Shown here: piece by piece, positions 1-7,714 of the stretch
How the letters are laid out: each line of letters opens with the position of its first letter
Numbering within the stretch: the stretch's first letter is position 1
Source of the DNA: JBJXHG01 sp046160865
GTDB lineage: Bacteria > Planctomycetota > UBA1135 > GCA-002686595
Reading direction: 5' to 3'
DNA length: 24,570 bases
Assembly (NCBI GenBank): GCA_046160865.1
Contig: JBJXHG010000061.1
Coordinates: 1 to 24,570 of the forward strand
Made by a program: the position numbers and the translations under genes
The notes under the pieces: model-generated
Database searches by the model: none
Told to the model about the DNA's origin: nothing
The model's input: only the letters and a program-made list of their open reading frames with translations

Positions 1-1090
1 GTACGCGCACGCGAATGGCGATCTTGCCGCCATCGGAGACCACGTAGTGGCCCAATTCGCCGCGCGGGTTTTCGATACCGACGTAGGCTTCACCAATGGG
101 CACGCGCAGCGTCTTGGGGATGTCGCCTAGCACCGGACCGGGCTCGATGTGCTGCAAGCACCAGCGCACGATCTTGACTGACTCCATCATCTCGACCGTG
201 CGCACCCAGGCGCGGTCCCAGCAGTCGCCCAGTTGTCCCATTTCGCCGCGCGCGACCGGAATGCCGAAGGCCTTGTCGCGGCAAATTTCGCCGTACAGCG
301 AATAGGGCAAGTCGCGGCGCAAATCCCAGTCCACGCCGGAACCGCGCAGCATGGGCCCGGTCAAGCCGAAGTCGAAGGCCATCTCCTTGCTGATCACGCC
401 GATGTTGGCGGTGCGCTTGACGAAAATCTGGTTGACCATGAGCAGGTCGTAGTACTCCTGCCACTTCTCCTCGAACGTGTCGCAGAAGCGTGCCACGTCC
501 TCGAGCCAGCCCACCGGAGCGTCGTTGAAGACGCCGCCGATGCGGATGTAGCTGTAGGTCAAACGCGCGCCGCAGATCTTCTCGAACAGCGCCATCATCC
601 ACTCGCGTTCGCGGAACGCGTAGAAGAACGGCGTGAACGCGCCGATGTCGAGGCCGTACGTGCCCATCGCGACCAGGTGCGACCCGATGCGGTTCAGCTC
701 GACGCAGATCGTGCGCAACATCAGCGCGCGGCGCGGGATCTCGAGCCCCGGCATGAGCGCCTCGACGGCCATCGAGTAGCCGAGGTTGTTGTTCATCGCC
801 GACAGGTAGTCGTACCGGTCGGTGTACGGCAGGTATTGGAGCCACTCGACGTTCTCGCCGATCTTCTCCGCGCAGCGGTGCAGGTAACCCAGGTGTGGTT
901 GCGCACCGGTCACGAGCTCGCCGTCGGTGCGAATCAAGATGCGCATCACGCCGTGCGTCGCCGGGTGCTGCGGACCCATGTTCACCTCGAGGTCCTGCGT
1001 GTGGACGTCGAGCATGAACTCGCGCTCGCCGCTCGGCAGCGTGCGCGGCGCATCTTGGAGACTCATCGATCCTTGCGGTTCGCGTGCCAT
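1..1090 (-). CDS. nuoD: NADH-quinone oxidoreductase subunit D, 3' end outside window
   Basis: This is the 49-kDa-type subunit of respiratory complex I. It sits in the peripheral arm and, with NuoB, forms the quinone-binding pocket. About 363 residues are visible; the C-terminus lies beyond the left edge. The family hallmark NMGPQHPATHG is at residues 37-47, followed by the expected HLGYLHRCAEKIGE and YTDRYDYLSAMNNN segments; near the edge ENPRGELGHYVVSDGG is recognisable. The gene starts 4 bases after the nuoC stop, so it is translationally close-coupled. The start at 1090 is preferred because it follows the nuoC stop directly. An in-frame ATG at 1066 with a short AAGGA upstream is an alternative. 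The family assignment is very secure; the exact start is not. Confidence 0.97.
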   Translation of the reverse strand, partial: MAREPQGSMSLQDAPRTLPSGEREFMLDVHTQDLEVNMGPQHPATHGVMRILIRTDGELVTGAQPHLGYLHRCAEKIGENVEWLQYLPYTDRYDYLSAMNNNLGYSMAVEALMPGLEIPRRALMLRTICVELNRIGSHLVAMGTYGLDIGAFTPFFYAFREREWMMALFEKICGARLTYSYIRIGGVFNDAPVGWLEDVARFCDTFEEKWQEYYDLLMVNQIFVKRTANIGVISKEMAFDFGLTGPMLRGSGVDWDLRRDLPYSLYGEICRDKAFGIPVARGEMGQLGDCWDRAWVRTVEMMESVKIVRWCLQHIEPGPVLGDIPKTLRVPIGEAYVGIENPRGELGHYVVSDGGKIAIRVRV

Positions 1091-1094
1091 GGCG

Positions 1095-1625
1095 TCACTC
1101 GCAGGAGATCCCGTGGTACTCCTTGGGGAATTCGTAGTCCTTGCGGAGCGGGTAACCGACCCAGTCGTCCGGCAAGAGGATGTTGCGCGGGTCCGGATGT
1201 CCGACGAACGTGATGCCGTACATCTCGGCGCACTCGCGCTCGTGCCACTGCGCGGTGCGGTAGACGGCCGACACGGTCGGGATGCGCGCGGCGGACTTCG
1301 GCAGCTGCGCCTTGATCGCGAGGCGGTGGCGGCGCGCGACGGACAAGAGCTGCACGACGTACCAGAGGTTCGGGTCGTCGGTCTTCGGATCGACGGCGCT
1401 GAGGTCCATCAAGATCTCGAAGCGCAGGCGCGGATCGTCGCGGCACACGCGCAGGAACTCGACGATGCGCTCGGGGTCGACGAGCACGTACGGATCGCCG
1501 CCGCGGCCGGGATCCTTCGGGTGACCGTGCTTCTCGCCGGGAATCGGAGGCCGCGGCTCGTCGGCGCGAAGCAAACCCGGAGCACGCACAGCTCGCAGGT
1601 GATCGTGGATGCCCTGAAAATCCAT
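1095..1625 (-). CDS. nuoC: NADH-quinone oxidoreductase subunit C
   Basis: This 176-residue protein is the 30-kDa-type subunit of the complex I connecting module. The family signature spans residues about 127-164: WHERECAEMYGITF, then GHPDPRNILLPDDW and GYPLRKDYEFP. Upstream is LRFEILMDLSAVD, the usual core strand and loop. A Pro/Gly-rich stretch around residues 23-44 looks like an insertion before the conserved fold. NuoC is a separate gene here, not fused to NuoD as in enterobacteria. It lies 15 bases after nuoB and 4 bases before nuoD in the same minus-strand operon. Confidence 0.97.
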   Translation of the reverse strand: MDFQGIHDHLRAVRAPGLLRADEPRPPIPGEKHGHPKDPGRGGDPYVLVDPERIVEFLRVCRDDPRLRFEILMDLSAVDPKTDDPNLWYVVQLLSVARRHRLAIKAQLPKSAARIPTVSAVYRTAQWHERECAEMYGITFVGHPDPRNILLPDDWVGYPLRKDYEFPKEYHGISCE

Positions 1626-1640
1626 TGCGGAAGCAGGGCC

Positions 1641-2141
1641 TCAGGCGAGGCGAGCGGGTCTCCGGATGACGGACGAGTTGCGGATCTTCTCCTGCAACTT
1701 CATCAAGCCTTCGAGGAGCGCTTCCGGACGCGGTGGACAGCCGGCGATGTACACGTCGACCGGCACGATGCGGTCGACGCCCTTCATCACGGTGTAGCCG
1801 TACTTGAAGTACGGCCCACCGCCGGTCGCGCACGCGCCCATCGCGATCACGTACTTGGGCGACGGCATCTGGTCGTAGAGCCGCTTGACGCGCTCGCCCA
1901 TTTTGAAGTTCACGGTGCCGGCGACGATCATCAGGTCCGCTTGGCGCGGCGACGCGCGGAACGCGCCTGCACCGAAGCGATCGATGTCGTGGTGCGCTGC
2001 CCCGACCGCCATCATCTCGATGGCGCAGCACGCTAGGCCGAACGTCATCGGCCAGATGCTCGAAAGGCGCGCCCAGTTGAGCAGCCAATCGACACGCGTC
2101 GTCAGCAGGTTTTCTTCGAACTGGTGCTCGATCAGGCCCAT
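1641..2141 (-). CDS. nuoB: NADH-quinone oxidoreductase subunit B
   Basis: This 166-residue protein is the PSST-type subunit that carries iron-sulfur cluster N2, the last cluster before quinone. The four expected ligands are present: Cys38 and Cys39 in TFGLACCAIEMM, Cys104 in GACATGGGPYF, and Cys135 in AGCPPRPEALLEG. The length is normal for the family. The start MGLIEHQFEENLLTTR matches the usual beginning of NuoB. It is 22 bases downstream of nuoA and upstream of nuoC, so it is the second gene of the operon. Confidence 0.98.
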   Translation of the reverse strand: MGLIEHQFEENLLTTRVDWLLNWARLSSIWPMTFGLACCAIEMMAVGAAHHDIDRFGAGAFRASPRQADLMIVAGTVNFKMGERVKRLYDQMPSPKYVIAMGACATGGGPYFKYGYTVMKGVDRIVPVDVYIAGCPPRPEALLEGLMKLQEKIRNSSVIRRPARLA

Positions 2142-2163
2142 CGGGTTGGTCCTCGGCAGCCGT

Positions 2164-2685
<522 letters not shown>

Positions 2686-2833
2686 GGTTGGGGGCGGTAT
2701 TCGTCCTTGCTCCGTCCCGGACCGGGCTGGGCGGCTCCGGGCCCGGCGGAGACCCCCGAAAGGAGCCATCGGACGCACGCGGACGGTGCTGCGGAAGCCC
2801 TGGACGGCGTCCGTAAAGTTTGGACGGCGCGGG

Positions 2834-2863
2834 AGTCTAGGTCCGTTCGGACAAGGGTGTCAA
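2834..2863 (-). promoter_or_regulatory. Likely sigma70-type promoter of the nuo operon
   Basis: Read on the minus strand, a perfect -35 box TTGACA (2858-2863) is followed, after 18 bases, by TAGACT (2834-2839), which matches the -10 consensus at four of six positions. Transcription would begin near 2827, leaving a leader of about 140 bases before the nuoA ATG at 2685. It is the only strong -35 box seen between the divergent genes. No riboswitch-like fold was recognised in the leader. Confidence 0.5.
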
Positions 2864-2977
2864 GCCGCGCGAAACGAGACGACATGTCACCGCGGGCCGC
2901 GCCGTTCGTCCCGGTGGCGCATGCACAGCAGCGCGACACAGTCACCGAACTCGGAGCCCGTGGACTCGAGCTCGCCC

Positions 2978-3196
2978 ATGCGCGCGTGGTTCCTGATCGG
3001 AGCGATCACCGGGTGGCTCGTGTCCGTGATCGTTGCTGGCATTCCCGAGGTACCGGCCGAGTGCGGCGCGCTGCGTTGGGCGCGCGTCGCCGCCGAGCAC
3101 CCGGTCCGGACGAGCATCGCGTTCGGCGCACTTTTGACGGCGGCGTGCGGGACATGGCGCCCGTCGCCGCGCGCGCCGCCGGGCTCCGGGAGGTAG
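2978..3196 (+). CDS. Possible small membrane protein, unrecognised
   Basis: This open frame encodes 72 residues starting MRAWFLIGAITGWLVSVIV. It has a hydrophobic segment at about 4-22, a second weaker one around SIAFGALLTAACGTW, and a Pro/Arg-rich tail. No family is recognised. The argument for coding is that the third codon positions are overwhelmingly G or C, as in the real genes of this window, and that the hydrophobic segments fall in this frame. Against it, there is no Shine-Dalgarno motif and no clear promoter, and the surrounding region is repeat-bearing intergenic DNA. It runs away from the nuo operon. It may be a real small gene, a gene remnant or chance. Confidence 0.35.
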   Translation: MRAWFLIGAITGWLVSVIVAGIPEVPAECGALRWARVAAEHPVRTSIAFGALLTAACGTWRPSPRAPPGSGR

Positions 3197-3364
3197 CCCG
3201 CGTCCGCCCGCCCACGCGACCCCGCGGCGAACGCAGCGTGAAACGCAGCCGAGCAGCCGTCGGCGAAGGTCATTCGGAGCGGGGGGTGCCCTTTCGCGCC
3301 GACCGCCCTTTCGCGCCGCCCGCGGGGTCTATGGGCGTCGCGCGATCCGCGGCGAATCGCTGTT
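3197..3364. other. Intergenic stretch with a short tandem repeat
   Basis: No convincing gene was seen here. It contains a 14-base unit GCCCTTTCGCGCCG repeated exactly at 3288-3301 and 3305-3318, a 17-base period. The stretch leads into the palindromic repeat that begins at 3365. Confidence 0.4.
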
Positions 3365-3495
3365 CGGAGCGGCGTTGCTGGATCGGAGGCGCACCTCGCT
3401 GACCAAACAGAAGCGCTGCGGTCGATTCCGATGCAACGCGTTGCTCCCAACGTGCTGGCGCAAACTCACGACGGGCGCACTGAGACCTCCAGGCT
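3365..3495 (+). repeat. Palindromic repeat, left copy
   Basis: This segment aligns without gaps to the reverse complement of 24301-24431. By eye, about 97 of 131 positions are identical; the core 3365-3439 has 62 of 75, and bases 3416-3439 are identical. It is itself an imperfect palindrome: GGAGCGGCGTTG and ATCGGA on the left answer to TCCGAT, GCAACGC and GCTCC on the right. No protein-coding role is apparent. The size and palindromy resemble a miniature mobile element or REP-like repeat, but no known family is recognised. The right end touches the promoter of the gene at 3577. Confidence 0.75.
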
Positions 3496-3523
3496 AGAAA
3501 GAAGTCGTGTCCCCCATTATAGT
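3495..3523 (+). promoter_or_regulatory. Possible promoter of the radical-SAM-like gene
   Basis: TAGAAA (3495-3500) and TATAGT (3518-3523) are separated by 17 bases and match the sigma70 consensus at four and five of six positions. The -10 box lies 53 bases before the ATG at 3577, in the only AT-rich patch of the intergenic region. The -35 box begins exactly where the aligned palindromic repeat ends. Confidence 0.4.
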
Positions 3524-3576
3524 TAGGGTTCCTGTCGGCGCCCCGGGAACGTGCGCGGACGGACCCTAGAAACGAC

Positions 3577-4323
3577 ATGACTCTGACAACTGATTCTCCG
3601 CTGGTGACCGGTCCGACGAAGAGCGAAAGGCTGGGCACGGTCCTGGCGATCGACGTCGGCGTGCAAGAGCCCGCCCTAGCGGTCAGCCGCGACAACCGAA
3701 TGCCGCGCGCTTCGCTCGTCGTGACGACCGCGGCGCGCACGCTGATCCGCATCTCGAAGGCCGGCGAGAAGTTCGAGACTCTGGCCGTCGTGGGATCCGA
3801 ATGTGATCCCACGTTGCACCCCGATTTCAGGGAAATCGCCACGAACTTGCGCGACCTGCGCAACAAGTGGTTCTCGAAGGCCAAGCTGTGCCTCGCAACC
3901 GACGAGCCGCATCTCGAGCGACCCGAAGTGCGCCTCGCGCTGGGCGTGTTCGACAAGGTGCTCGTCCGCTTCGAGTGGGGCACCGCGAAAGTGTTCAGCG
4001 CGGCGACGGGCCGCAAGAGCACCGAACTTGCCGACCTGCAGACGACTCTCGGCAACCTCGAGAACCTGGTCGTCATCGCGCAGTTCTATCGCGGCGACGT
4101 CGACAACAGCACGGATGCGGAGATCAAGGCCTGGCTCAAGCGCTTGAGCGAGTTGCGTCCGCGCGAGATCCACCTGCTCAATCCTGATCCGAAGGGACCA
4201 AGCAAGGCGCCGAAGAAGTGGCGTCCGGTTCCGAAGTCGCGGTTGCAGGAGATCACGACCGAGCTCTCGAAGAAGTGTGGTGTCCCGGTGCACACCTACA
4301 CGTCCGGCGTCCTGCTCGGCTGA
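3577..4323 (+). CDS. Radical-SAM-like protein lacking the iron-sulfur cluster motif
   Basis: This 248-residue protein resembles radical SAM enzymes of the kind that begin GP..SRRLG.SLGI. GPTKSERLGTVLAIDV (12-27) matches that opening. GSECDPTLHPDFREI (73-87) matches the usual GxGEPTLHPDFxEI. LATDEPHLERPEVRLAL (106-122) matches the strand and helix that normally read LSNSTTxxRPEVRxAL. Residues 171-204 match the later part of the barrel. The CX3CX2C motif that should bind the 4Fe-4S cluster is absent. The protein has only Cys76, Cys105 and Cys234, and the segment between the opening and GSECDPT is shortened. The other frames there contain no cysteine cluster either, so a simple frameshift is not the explanation. 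The intact frame suggests a selected non-catalytic relative. The fold assignment comes from remembered family patterns; the function is unknown. Confidence 0.6.
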   Translation: MTLTTDSPLVTGPTKSERLGTVLAIDVGVQEPALAVSRDNRMPRASLVVTTAARTLIRISKAGEKFETLAVVGSECDPTLHPDFREIATNLRDLRNKWFSKAKLCLATDEPHLERPEVRLALGVFDKVLVRFEWGTAKVFSAATGRKSTELADLQTTLGNLENLVVIAQFYRGDVDNSTDAEIKAWLKRLSELRPREIHLLNPDPKGPSKAPKKWRPVPKSRLQEITTELSKKCGVPVHTYTSGVLLG

Positions 4324-4372
4324 GATTCGCGTCGAGCGCGCGCCCCCGCACGTCGGTACGCTGCCGAGCGCT

Positions 4373-5149
4373 ATGGTTCTCGTCCGTTTGACCGGCGTCG
4401 GTCACCGCTTCGGTGCCGTGGAGGCGCTCGCCGGCATCGACCTCGAAGTCCGCGCGGGCGAGGTCTTCGGACTTCTCGGTCCGAACGGCGCGGGGAAGAC
4501 GACCACGCTGCGGATCCTGTGCGGGCTGCTGCAGCCCGACCGCGGCGAGGTTTGGATCGACGGGGTCGATGTCCGCGCGCAACCCCTCGAGGCTCGCCGC
4601 CGGTTCGCGTACGTGCCCGACGGCGCGCCGCTGTACGCGAACTTGAGCCCGCGCCAGCACCTCCGCCTCGTCGGCCGGCTGCACGGAATGCCGGACGATC
4701 GCGTCGCGAAGCAGTCGGATCATCTGCTCGACGTGCTCGACCTCGCGGACCGCGCCAACGATCCCATCGGGGAGTTCTCGCGCGGCATGCGGCAGAAGGC
4801 GGCGCTCGCCTGCGCGATCCTGCCGCATCCGCCGCTGCTCATTCTCGACGAGCCACTGACCGGGTTGGACGCGCCGACGACCGCGATGTTCAAGGAAGTG
4901 CTGCGCGCGTGGGCGGATCGCGGCGGTGCCGTGCTCTACACGTCGCACCTGCTCGACGTCGCCGAGCGCGTCTGTGATCGCATGGCGATCGTGGCCGGAG
5001 GCCGGGTCGTCGGACTCGGCACACTCGAGGACCTGCGCGCGCTCGCGGGACGCGGAACGACGCTCGAGCAGGTATTCGGCGCGCTGACGAGCAGCACCGA
5101 CCCGCGCGCGGAAGCCCGCCGACTGATCGAGGACGTCTCCGCGCGCTGA
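4373..5149 (+). CDS. ABC transporter ATP-binding protein (ABC-2 exporter type)
   Basis: This 258-residue cytoplasmic ATPase would power an exporter. Walker A GPNGAGKTT is at 36-44, a degenerate signature FSRGMRQK at 135-142, Walker B LLILDEPLTGLD at 155-166, and the switch histidine lies in LYTSHLLD near 192. The Q-loop position reads YVPDGAPLYANLS, a substitution common in ABC-2-type ATPases. The start at 4373 gives the normal MVLVRLTGVGHRFG beginning; an upstream extension to 4277 overlaps the previous gene and is unlike the family. No permease gene adjoins it. The only candidate partner is the membrane protein at 6251-7714, separated by two opposite-strand genes. The substrate is unknown. 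Confidence 0.92.
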   Translation: MVLVRLTGVGHRFGAVEALAGIDLEVRAGEVFGLLGPNGAGKTTTLRILCGLLQPDRGEVWIDGVDVRAQPLEARRRFAYVPDGAPLYANLSPRQHLRLVGRLHGMPDDRVAKQSDHLLDVLDLADRANDPIGEFSRGMRQKAALACAILPHPPLLILDEPLTGLDAPTTAMFKEVLRAWADRGGAVLYTSHLLDVAERVCDRMAIVAGGRVVGLGTLEDLRALAGRGTTLEQVFGALTSSTDPRAEARRLIEDVSAR

Positions 5150-5171
5150 AGTGGCGCGGCGACGCGCACGC

Positions 5172-5597
5172 TCACGCGGTCGGCGGAGCTTGCGGGCGCA
5201 GGATCGGCGTCGGGCGCATTTGATCGTCGACGGCGACCATCGTCACGTTGGCCTCGGTGACGTGGACGTACTGGCCGCCGCCGAAGCGCCGCTGCGCCCA
5301 CACCGACACGTGCACGGTGATCGAAGTGCGGCCGACGCGCACCGTGTCGGTGAAGAACGAGACGAGGTCGCCGACGAACACCGGCTGCTTGAACTCGACC
5401 TTGTCCATGGACACGGTGACGATCTTGCTCGGGTGCGATTTGTGCGCTTCGATCGCCGCCGCGAGGTCGACGCCGGAGAGGATCACACCGCCGAAGATCG
5501 TCCCGAGCGCGTTCGTGTCGCGCGGCATCATGATGTCGCGGATCGACGGCATCTTTTGGGCGGGATAAGTCGGCTCCGGCTTCTCGCTGCTCGTCAT
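5172..5597 (-). CDS. Hotdog-fold acyl-CoA thioesterase
   Basis: This 141-residue protein belongs to the YciA/BACH-like acyl-CoA hydrolases, which cleave fatty acyl-CoA to free acid and CoA. RDTNALGTIFGGVILSGVD (26-44) carries the family's Asn29 and Asp44 active-site positions, and VEFKQPVFVGDLVSF (67-81) and RTSITVHVSVWAQ (90-102) form the following strands. The start at 5597 is well supported: a GGAGG Shine-Dalgarno motif lies 4 bases upstream and the ATG overlaps the stop of the hydrolase gene as ATGA, so the two are translationally coupled. It converges on the ABC ATPase gene with only 22 bases between stops. Confidence 0.93.
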   Translation of the reverse strand: MTSSEKPEPTYPAQKMPSIRDIMMPRDTNALGTIFGGVILSGVDLAAAIEAHKSHPSKIVTVSMDKVEFKQPVFVGDLVSFFTDTVRVGRTSITVHVSVWAQRRFGGGQYVHVTEANVTMVAVDDQMRPTPILRPQAPPTA

Positions 5598-6220
5598 CGG
5601 TCCTCCAGGACAGCGCGCGCGTACGTCGCGACGCGCCGTTGTACCTCGACGGTCTTGCCTTCGAAGAAGTGATTCGCGTCCGGAACTTCGTCGACGCGCA
5701 GGCCCGCGTGAAGGTCCGGGAACTGCTGACGAAGCGCGGCGAGCGTGCCGTACTCGTCGCCGCTCGCCATCAGGATGAAGCCCGGCTGCTGCACGTCGCG
5801 CACGAACCGGCAGTCGAATTTGAGCACCGGGAGCGCGACGAGCACGACGCGCACGATACGCACGTCCGCCGTCGCACGGAACGCGGCCGTCCGCGAGCCG
5901 AACGAGAATCCGCCGGCCCAGAGCGGCACGCCGGGGTGCTCGCGCGCCATCCAATCGAGCGCCGCTCCGAGGTCGTCGGCCTCGCCGCCGCTGCCGTCGT
6001 GCTCGCCGCTGCTGCGTCCGACGCCGCGGAAGTTGAAACGCAGCACCGCGAGCCCGGCCGTCTGCAGCCCGCGCGCCGCGCGAAAGACGACCGACGAGTT
6101 CATCGATCCGCCGAACAGCGGGTGCGGGTGACACATGACGCACGCCGCACGCACGTCCCCGGACGGCGTCCACGCGATCGCCTCGAGCTCGCCGGCGGGT
6201 CCCGGGATCAGCAGACTCAT
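5594..6220 (-). CDS. Alpha/beta hydrolase
   Basis: This 208-residue soluble hydrolase has a recognisable triad: Ser106 in the elbow GGFSFGSR, Asp155 in MASGDEYG and His184 in DANHFFEGKT. The early HPHPLFGGSMNSSVV (31-45) and LRFNFRGVGRSSGEHDG (60-76) are typical of a small family related to dienelactone hydrolase-like esterases. The substrate cannot be told. The start at 6220 is chosen because homology begins there; the frame stays open for more than a kilobase upstream as a shadow of the opposite permease gene. No Shine-Dalgarno motif is present. It is the first gene of a two-gene operon with the thioesterase, suggesting a shared role in ester or thioester cleavage. Confidence 0.88.
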   Translation of the reverse strand: MSLLIPGPAGELEAIAWTPSGDVRAACVMCHPHPLFGGSMNSSVVFRAARGLQTAGLAVLRFNFRGVGRSSGEHDGSGGEADDLGAALDWMAREHPGVPLWAGGFSFGSRTAAFRATADVRIVRVVLVALPVLKFDCRFVRDVQQPGFILMASGDEYGTLAALRQQFPDLHAGLRVDEVPDANHFFEGKTVEVQRRVATYARAVLEDR

Positions 6221-6230
6221 GAAGCCGCGT

Positions 6231-6238
6231 ACTGTAGT
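6231..6238. promoter_or_regulatory. Possible symmetric -10 element serving both divergent genes
   Basis: Only 30 bases separate the divergent starts at 6220 (minus) and 6251 (plus). The near-palindrome ACTGTAGT gives a -10-like TGTAGT on the plus strand (6233-6238), 12 bases before the GTG. It also gives TACAGT on the minus strand (6231-6236), 10 bases before the ATG. Transcription from either would start almost at the start codon. Neither gene has a Shine-Dalgarno motif. The -35 boxes are unclear. Confidence 0.35.
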
Positions 6239-6250
6239 CTCGCGCGCAAC

Positions 6251-7714
6251 GTGTGGCACCGCGTCGCGATCGTCTTCCGCACGGGACTCGAAGCGCACTG
6301 GGGCCGTGGACTGTGGCCCGTCGCGCCGCTGATCACGCACGGATCGATCACGGCTCTCTTGTGCGGCATGGTGTCGAGCGAGCTCGCGCCGTTCAGCTAC
6401 GCGCTCTTCGCGCTCTCGTTGTGCGCCGGACTGCTCGCGCTGCCACTGCTCGGCGATTTCGGCGCGCTGCTGCGATCCGATCCTGCCGCGGAGTGGATCG
6501 AAGCGCTGCCGGTCAGTGCGCTCGAGCTGCGAATCGCGCGCACGCTTTCGATCCTGCTCCTGATCGGCGTGCTCTCGGCGGCTGCGCTGCTGCCGGCGGT
6601 CGTGTTCGCTCCGGCCGGTACGCCGGTCGTCGGACTCTTCGTCGCGGGCCTCGGACAAGCGCTGTTCGTGACCGCAGCGATCCTCACCGCGCAGTCGGTG
6701 CTCGGCCGGCGAGCGGAGACCGCGCTCGTCGCGTTTCAGACCGTGCTCGTCGCCGGCGTGGTCGTCGGCGCGCTGATCGGGCTGCGATCGGTGTCGGCGC
6801 TCGCACGGATCGCGGAACCCGGCACGCTCGGCGGATGGGTGAGCTTCTATCCGCCGGCCTGGTTCGCGACGCCGTTTGCGAGCGTGCCGGACGGCTTCGC
6901 ATCGCTCGCGCCGGCTCTCGGTGCCACGCTCGCGGCTGCCGCCGCGCTCGCGTTCATCCCGTTGCCGCCGGCCACGCGCGCGCGTCGAACCGGTGGCGCG
7001 CTTTCGTTCGTGCTCGAGCCCGCGCGCTCTCTCGCCGCGCGGATATGGGTACGCCGCGGCGAGCGCGCGACGTTCCACCTCGTGTTCGAAGCGCTGCCGC
7101 TCGAGCGCGAGTTCGTGCTGCGCACGTATCCGATGCTCGGGATACCGCTCGCGTTGCTCGGAGTCGGTGTCGGCGATTCGAGCGGCAACGATCGCGAGGC
7201 GCTGATCGCGCTCCTCATGTTCACGCCGGCGATCTATCTGCCGATCCTGCTCGTACACGTGCCGGCCACCGCGAGCGCGGGAGCCCGCTGGCTGCTCGAC
7301 TCCGCGCCGCTGCCGCGTGAGGCGCTCGACGAGGGAGCGATCAAGGCGGTCGCCGTGCGCTTCCTGCTTCCGCTGTACGCGCTCCTCGCGATCGTCGCGG
7401 CGTCGTTCGCCGGACCGTCGTTCGTCGTGCGCCTCGCGTTGCCTGCGTTCCTCGTGTCGGTCGCGCTCACCCGCATCTTGTACGCCGTGTGCGTCAAGGA
7501 ACCGCCGCTGTCGACTGCTCCGGACGAGGTCGAGTTCAAGCTCGACTGGGCCGGCATCTTGATGACGCTCGCGATCGCGATGACGATCCTGTCGCTCGTC
7601 GCGTACAAGTTCGTCACGACCGTGACCGCCGGTCTCGTCGTGAGCGCGTGCTTGTTGATCGCGGAGCTCGCACTCGCGCGGCGTGCGCACGCCTTGCGCG
7701 GGTCAGCTCACTGA
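6251..7714 (+). CDS. Multi-spanning membrane protein, probable ABC exporter permease
   Basis: This 487-residue integral membrane protein contains many hydrophobic segments. They include ITALLCGMVSSELAPFSYAL, LLLIGVLSAAALLPAVVFA, LVAFQTVLVAGVVVGALIG, a C-terminal pair around FLLPLYALLAIVAASFAG, and the last helix near VVSACLLIAELALARR. It lacks motifs of a known enzyme; the layout fits an ABC-2-type permease subunit. The GTG at 6251 (VWHRVAIVFRTGLEAHWG) is favoured because the divergent hydrolase starts 30 bases upstream; the frame is open much further, but only as antisense to that gene. The likely partner is the ATPase at 4373-5149. Its last 12 bases overlap the 3' end of the convergent pseudouridine synthase gene. 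The permease role is inferred. Confidence 0.7.
   Translation: MWHRVAIVFRTGLEAHWGRGLWPVAPLITHGSITALLCGMVSSELAPFSYALFALSLCAGLLALPLLGDFGALLRSDPAAEWIEALPVSALELRIARTLSILLLIGVLSAAALLPAVVFAPAGTPVVGLFVAGLGQALFVTAAILTAQSVLGRRAETALVAFQTVLVAGVVVGALIGLRSVSALARIAEPGTLGGWVSFYPPAWFATPFASVPDGFASLAPALGATLAAAAALAFIPLPPATRARRTGGALSFVLEPARSLAARIWVRRGERATFHLVFEALPLEREFVLRTYPMLGIPLALLGVGVGDSSGNDREALIALLMFTPAIYLPILLVHVPATASAGARWLLDSAPLPREALDEGAIKAVAVRFLLPLYALLAIVAASFAGPSFVVRLALPAFLVSVALTRILYAVCVKEPPLSTAPDEVEFKLDWAGILMTLAIAMTILSLVAYKFVTTVTAGLVVSACLLIAELALARRAHALRGSAH

Noticed and set aside
2686..2778. An upstream in-frame start for nuoA
   Set aside because: The added residues are Arg/Pro-rich and precede the conserved first helix; the ATG at 2685 gives a standard NuoA beginning.
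3288..3318. Tandem 14-base repeat as a possible CRISPR or VNTR
   Set aside because: There are only two units with a 3-base spacer; this is far short of an array.
2887..3450. A 187-residue minus-strand frame across the left repeat
   Set aside because: It is a low-complexity Arg/Ala-rich product spanning a palindromic repeat. The equivalent frame in the right repeat copy has a stop codon, so the repeat is not conserved as coding.
5594..7690. A long N-terminal extension of the alpha/beta hydrolase (698 residues)
   Set aside because: The extra sequence is Arg/Glu/Asp repeats antisense to the permease; homology starts only at 6220.
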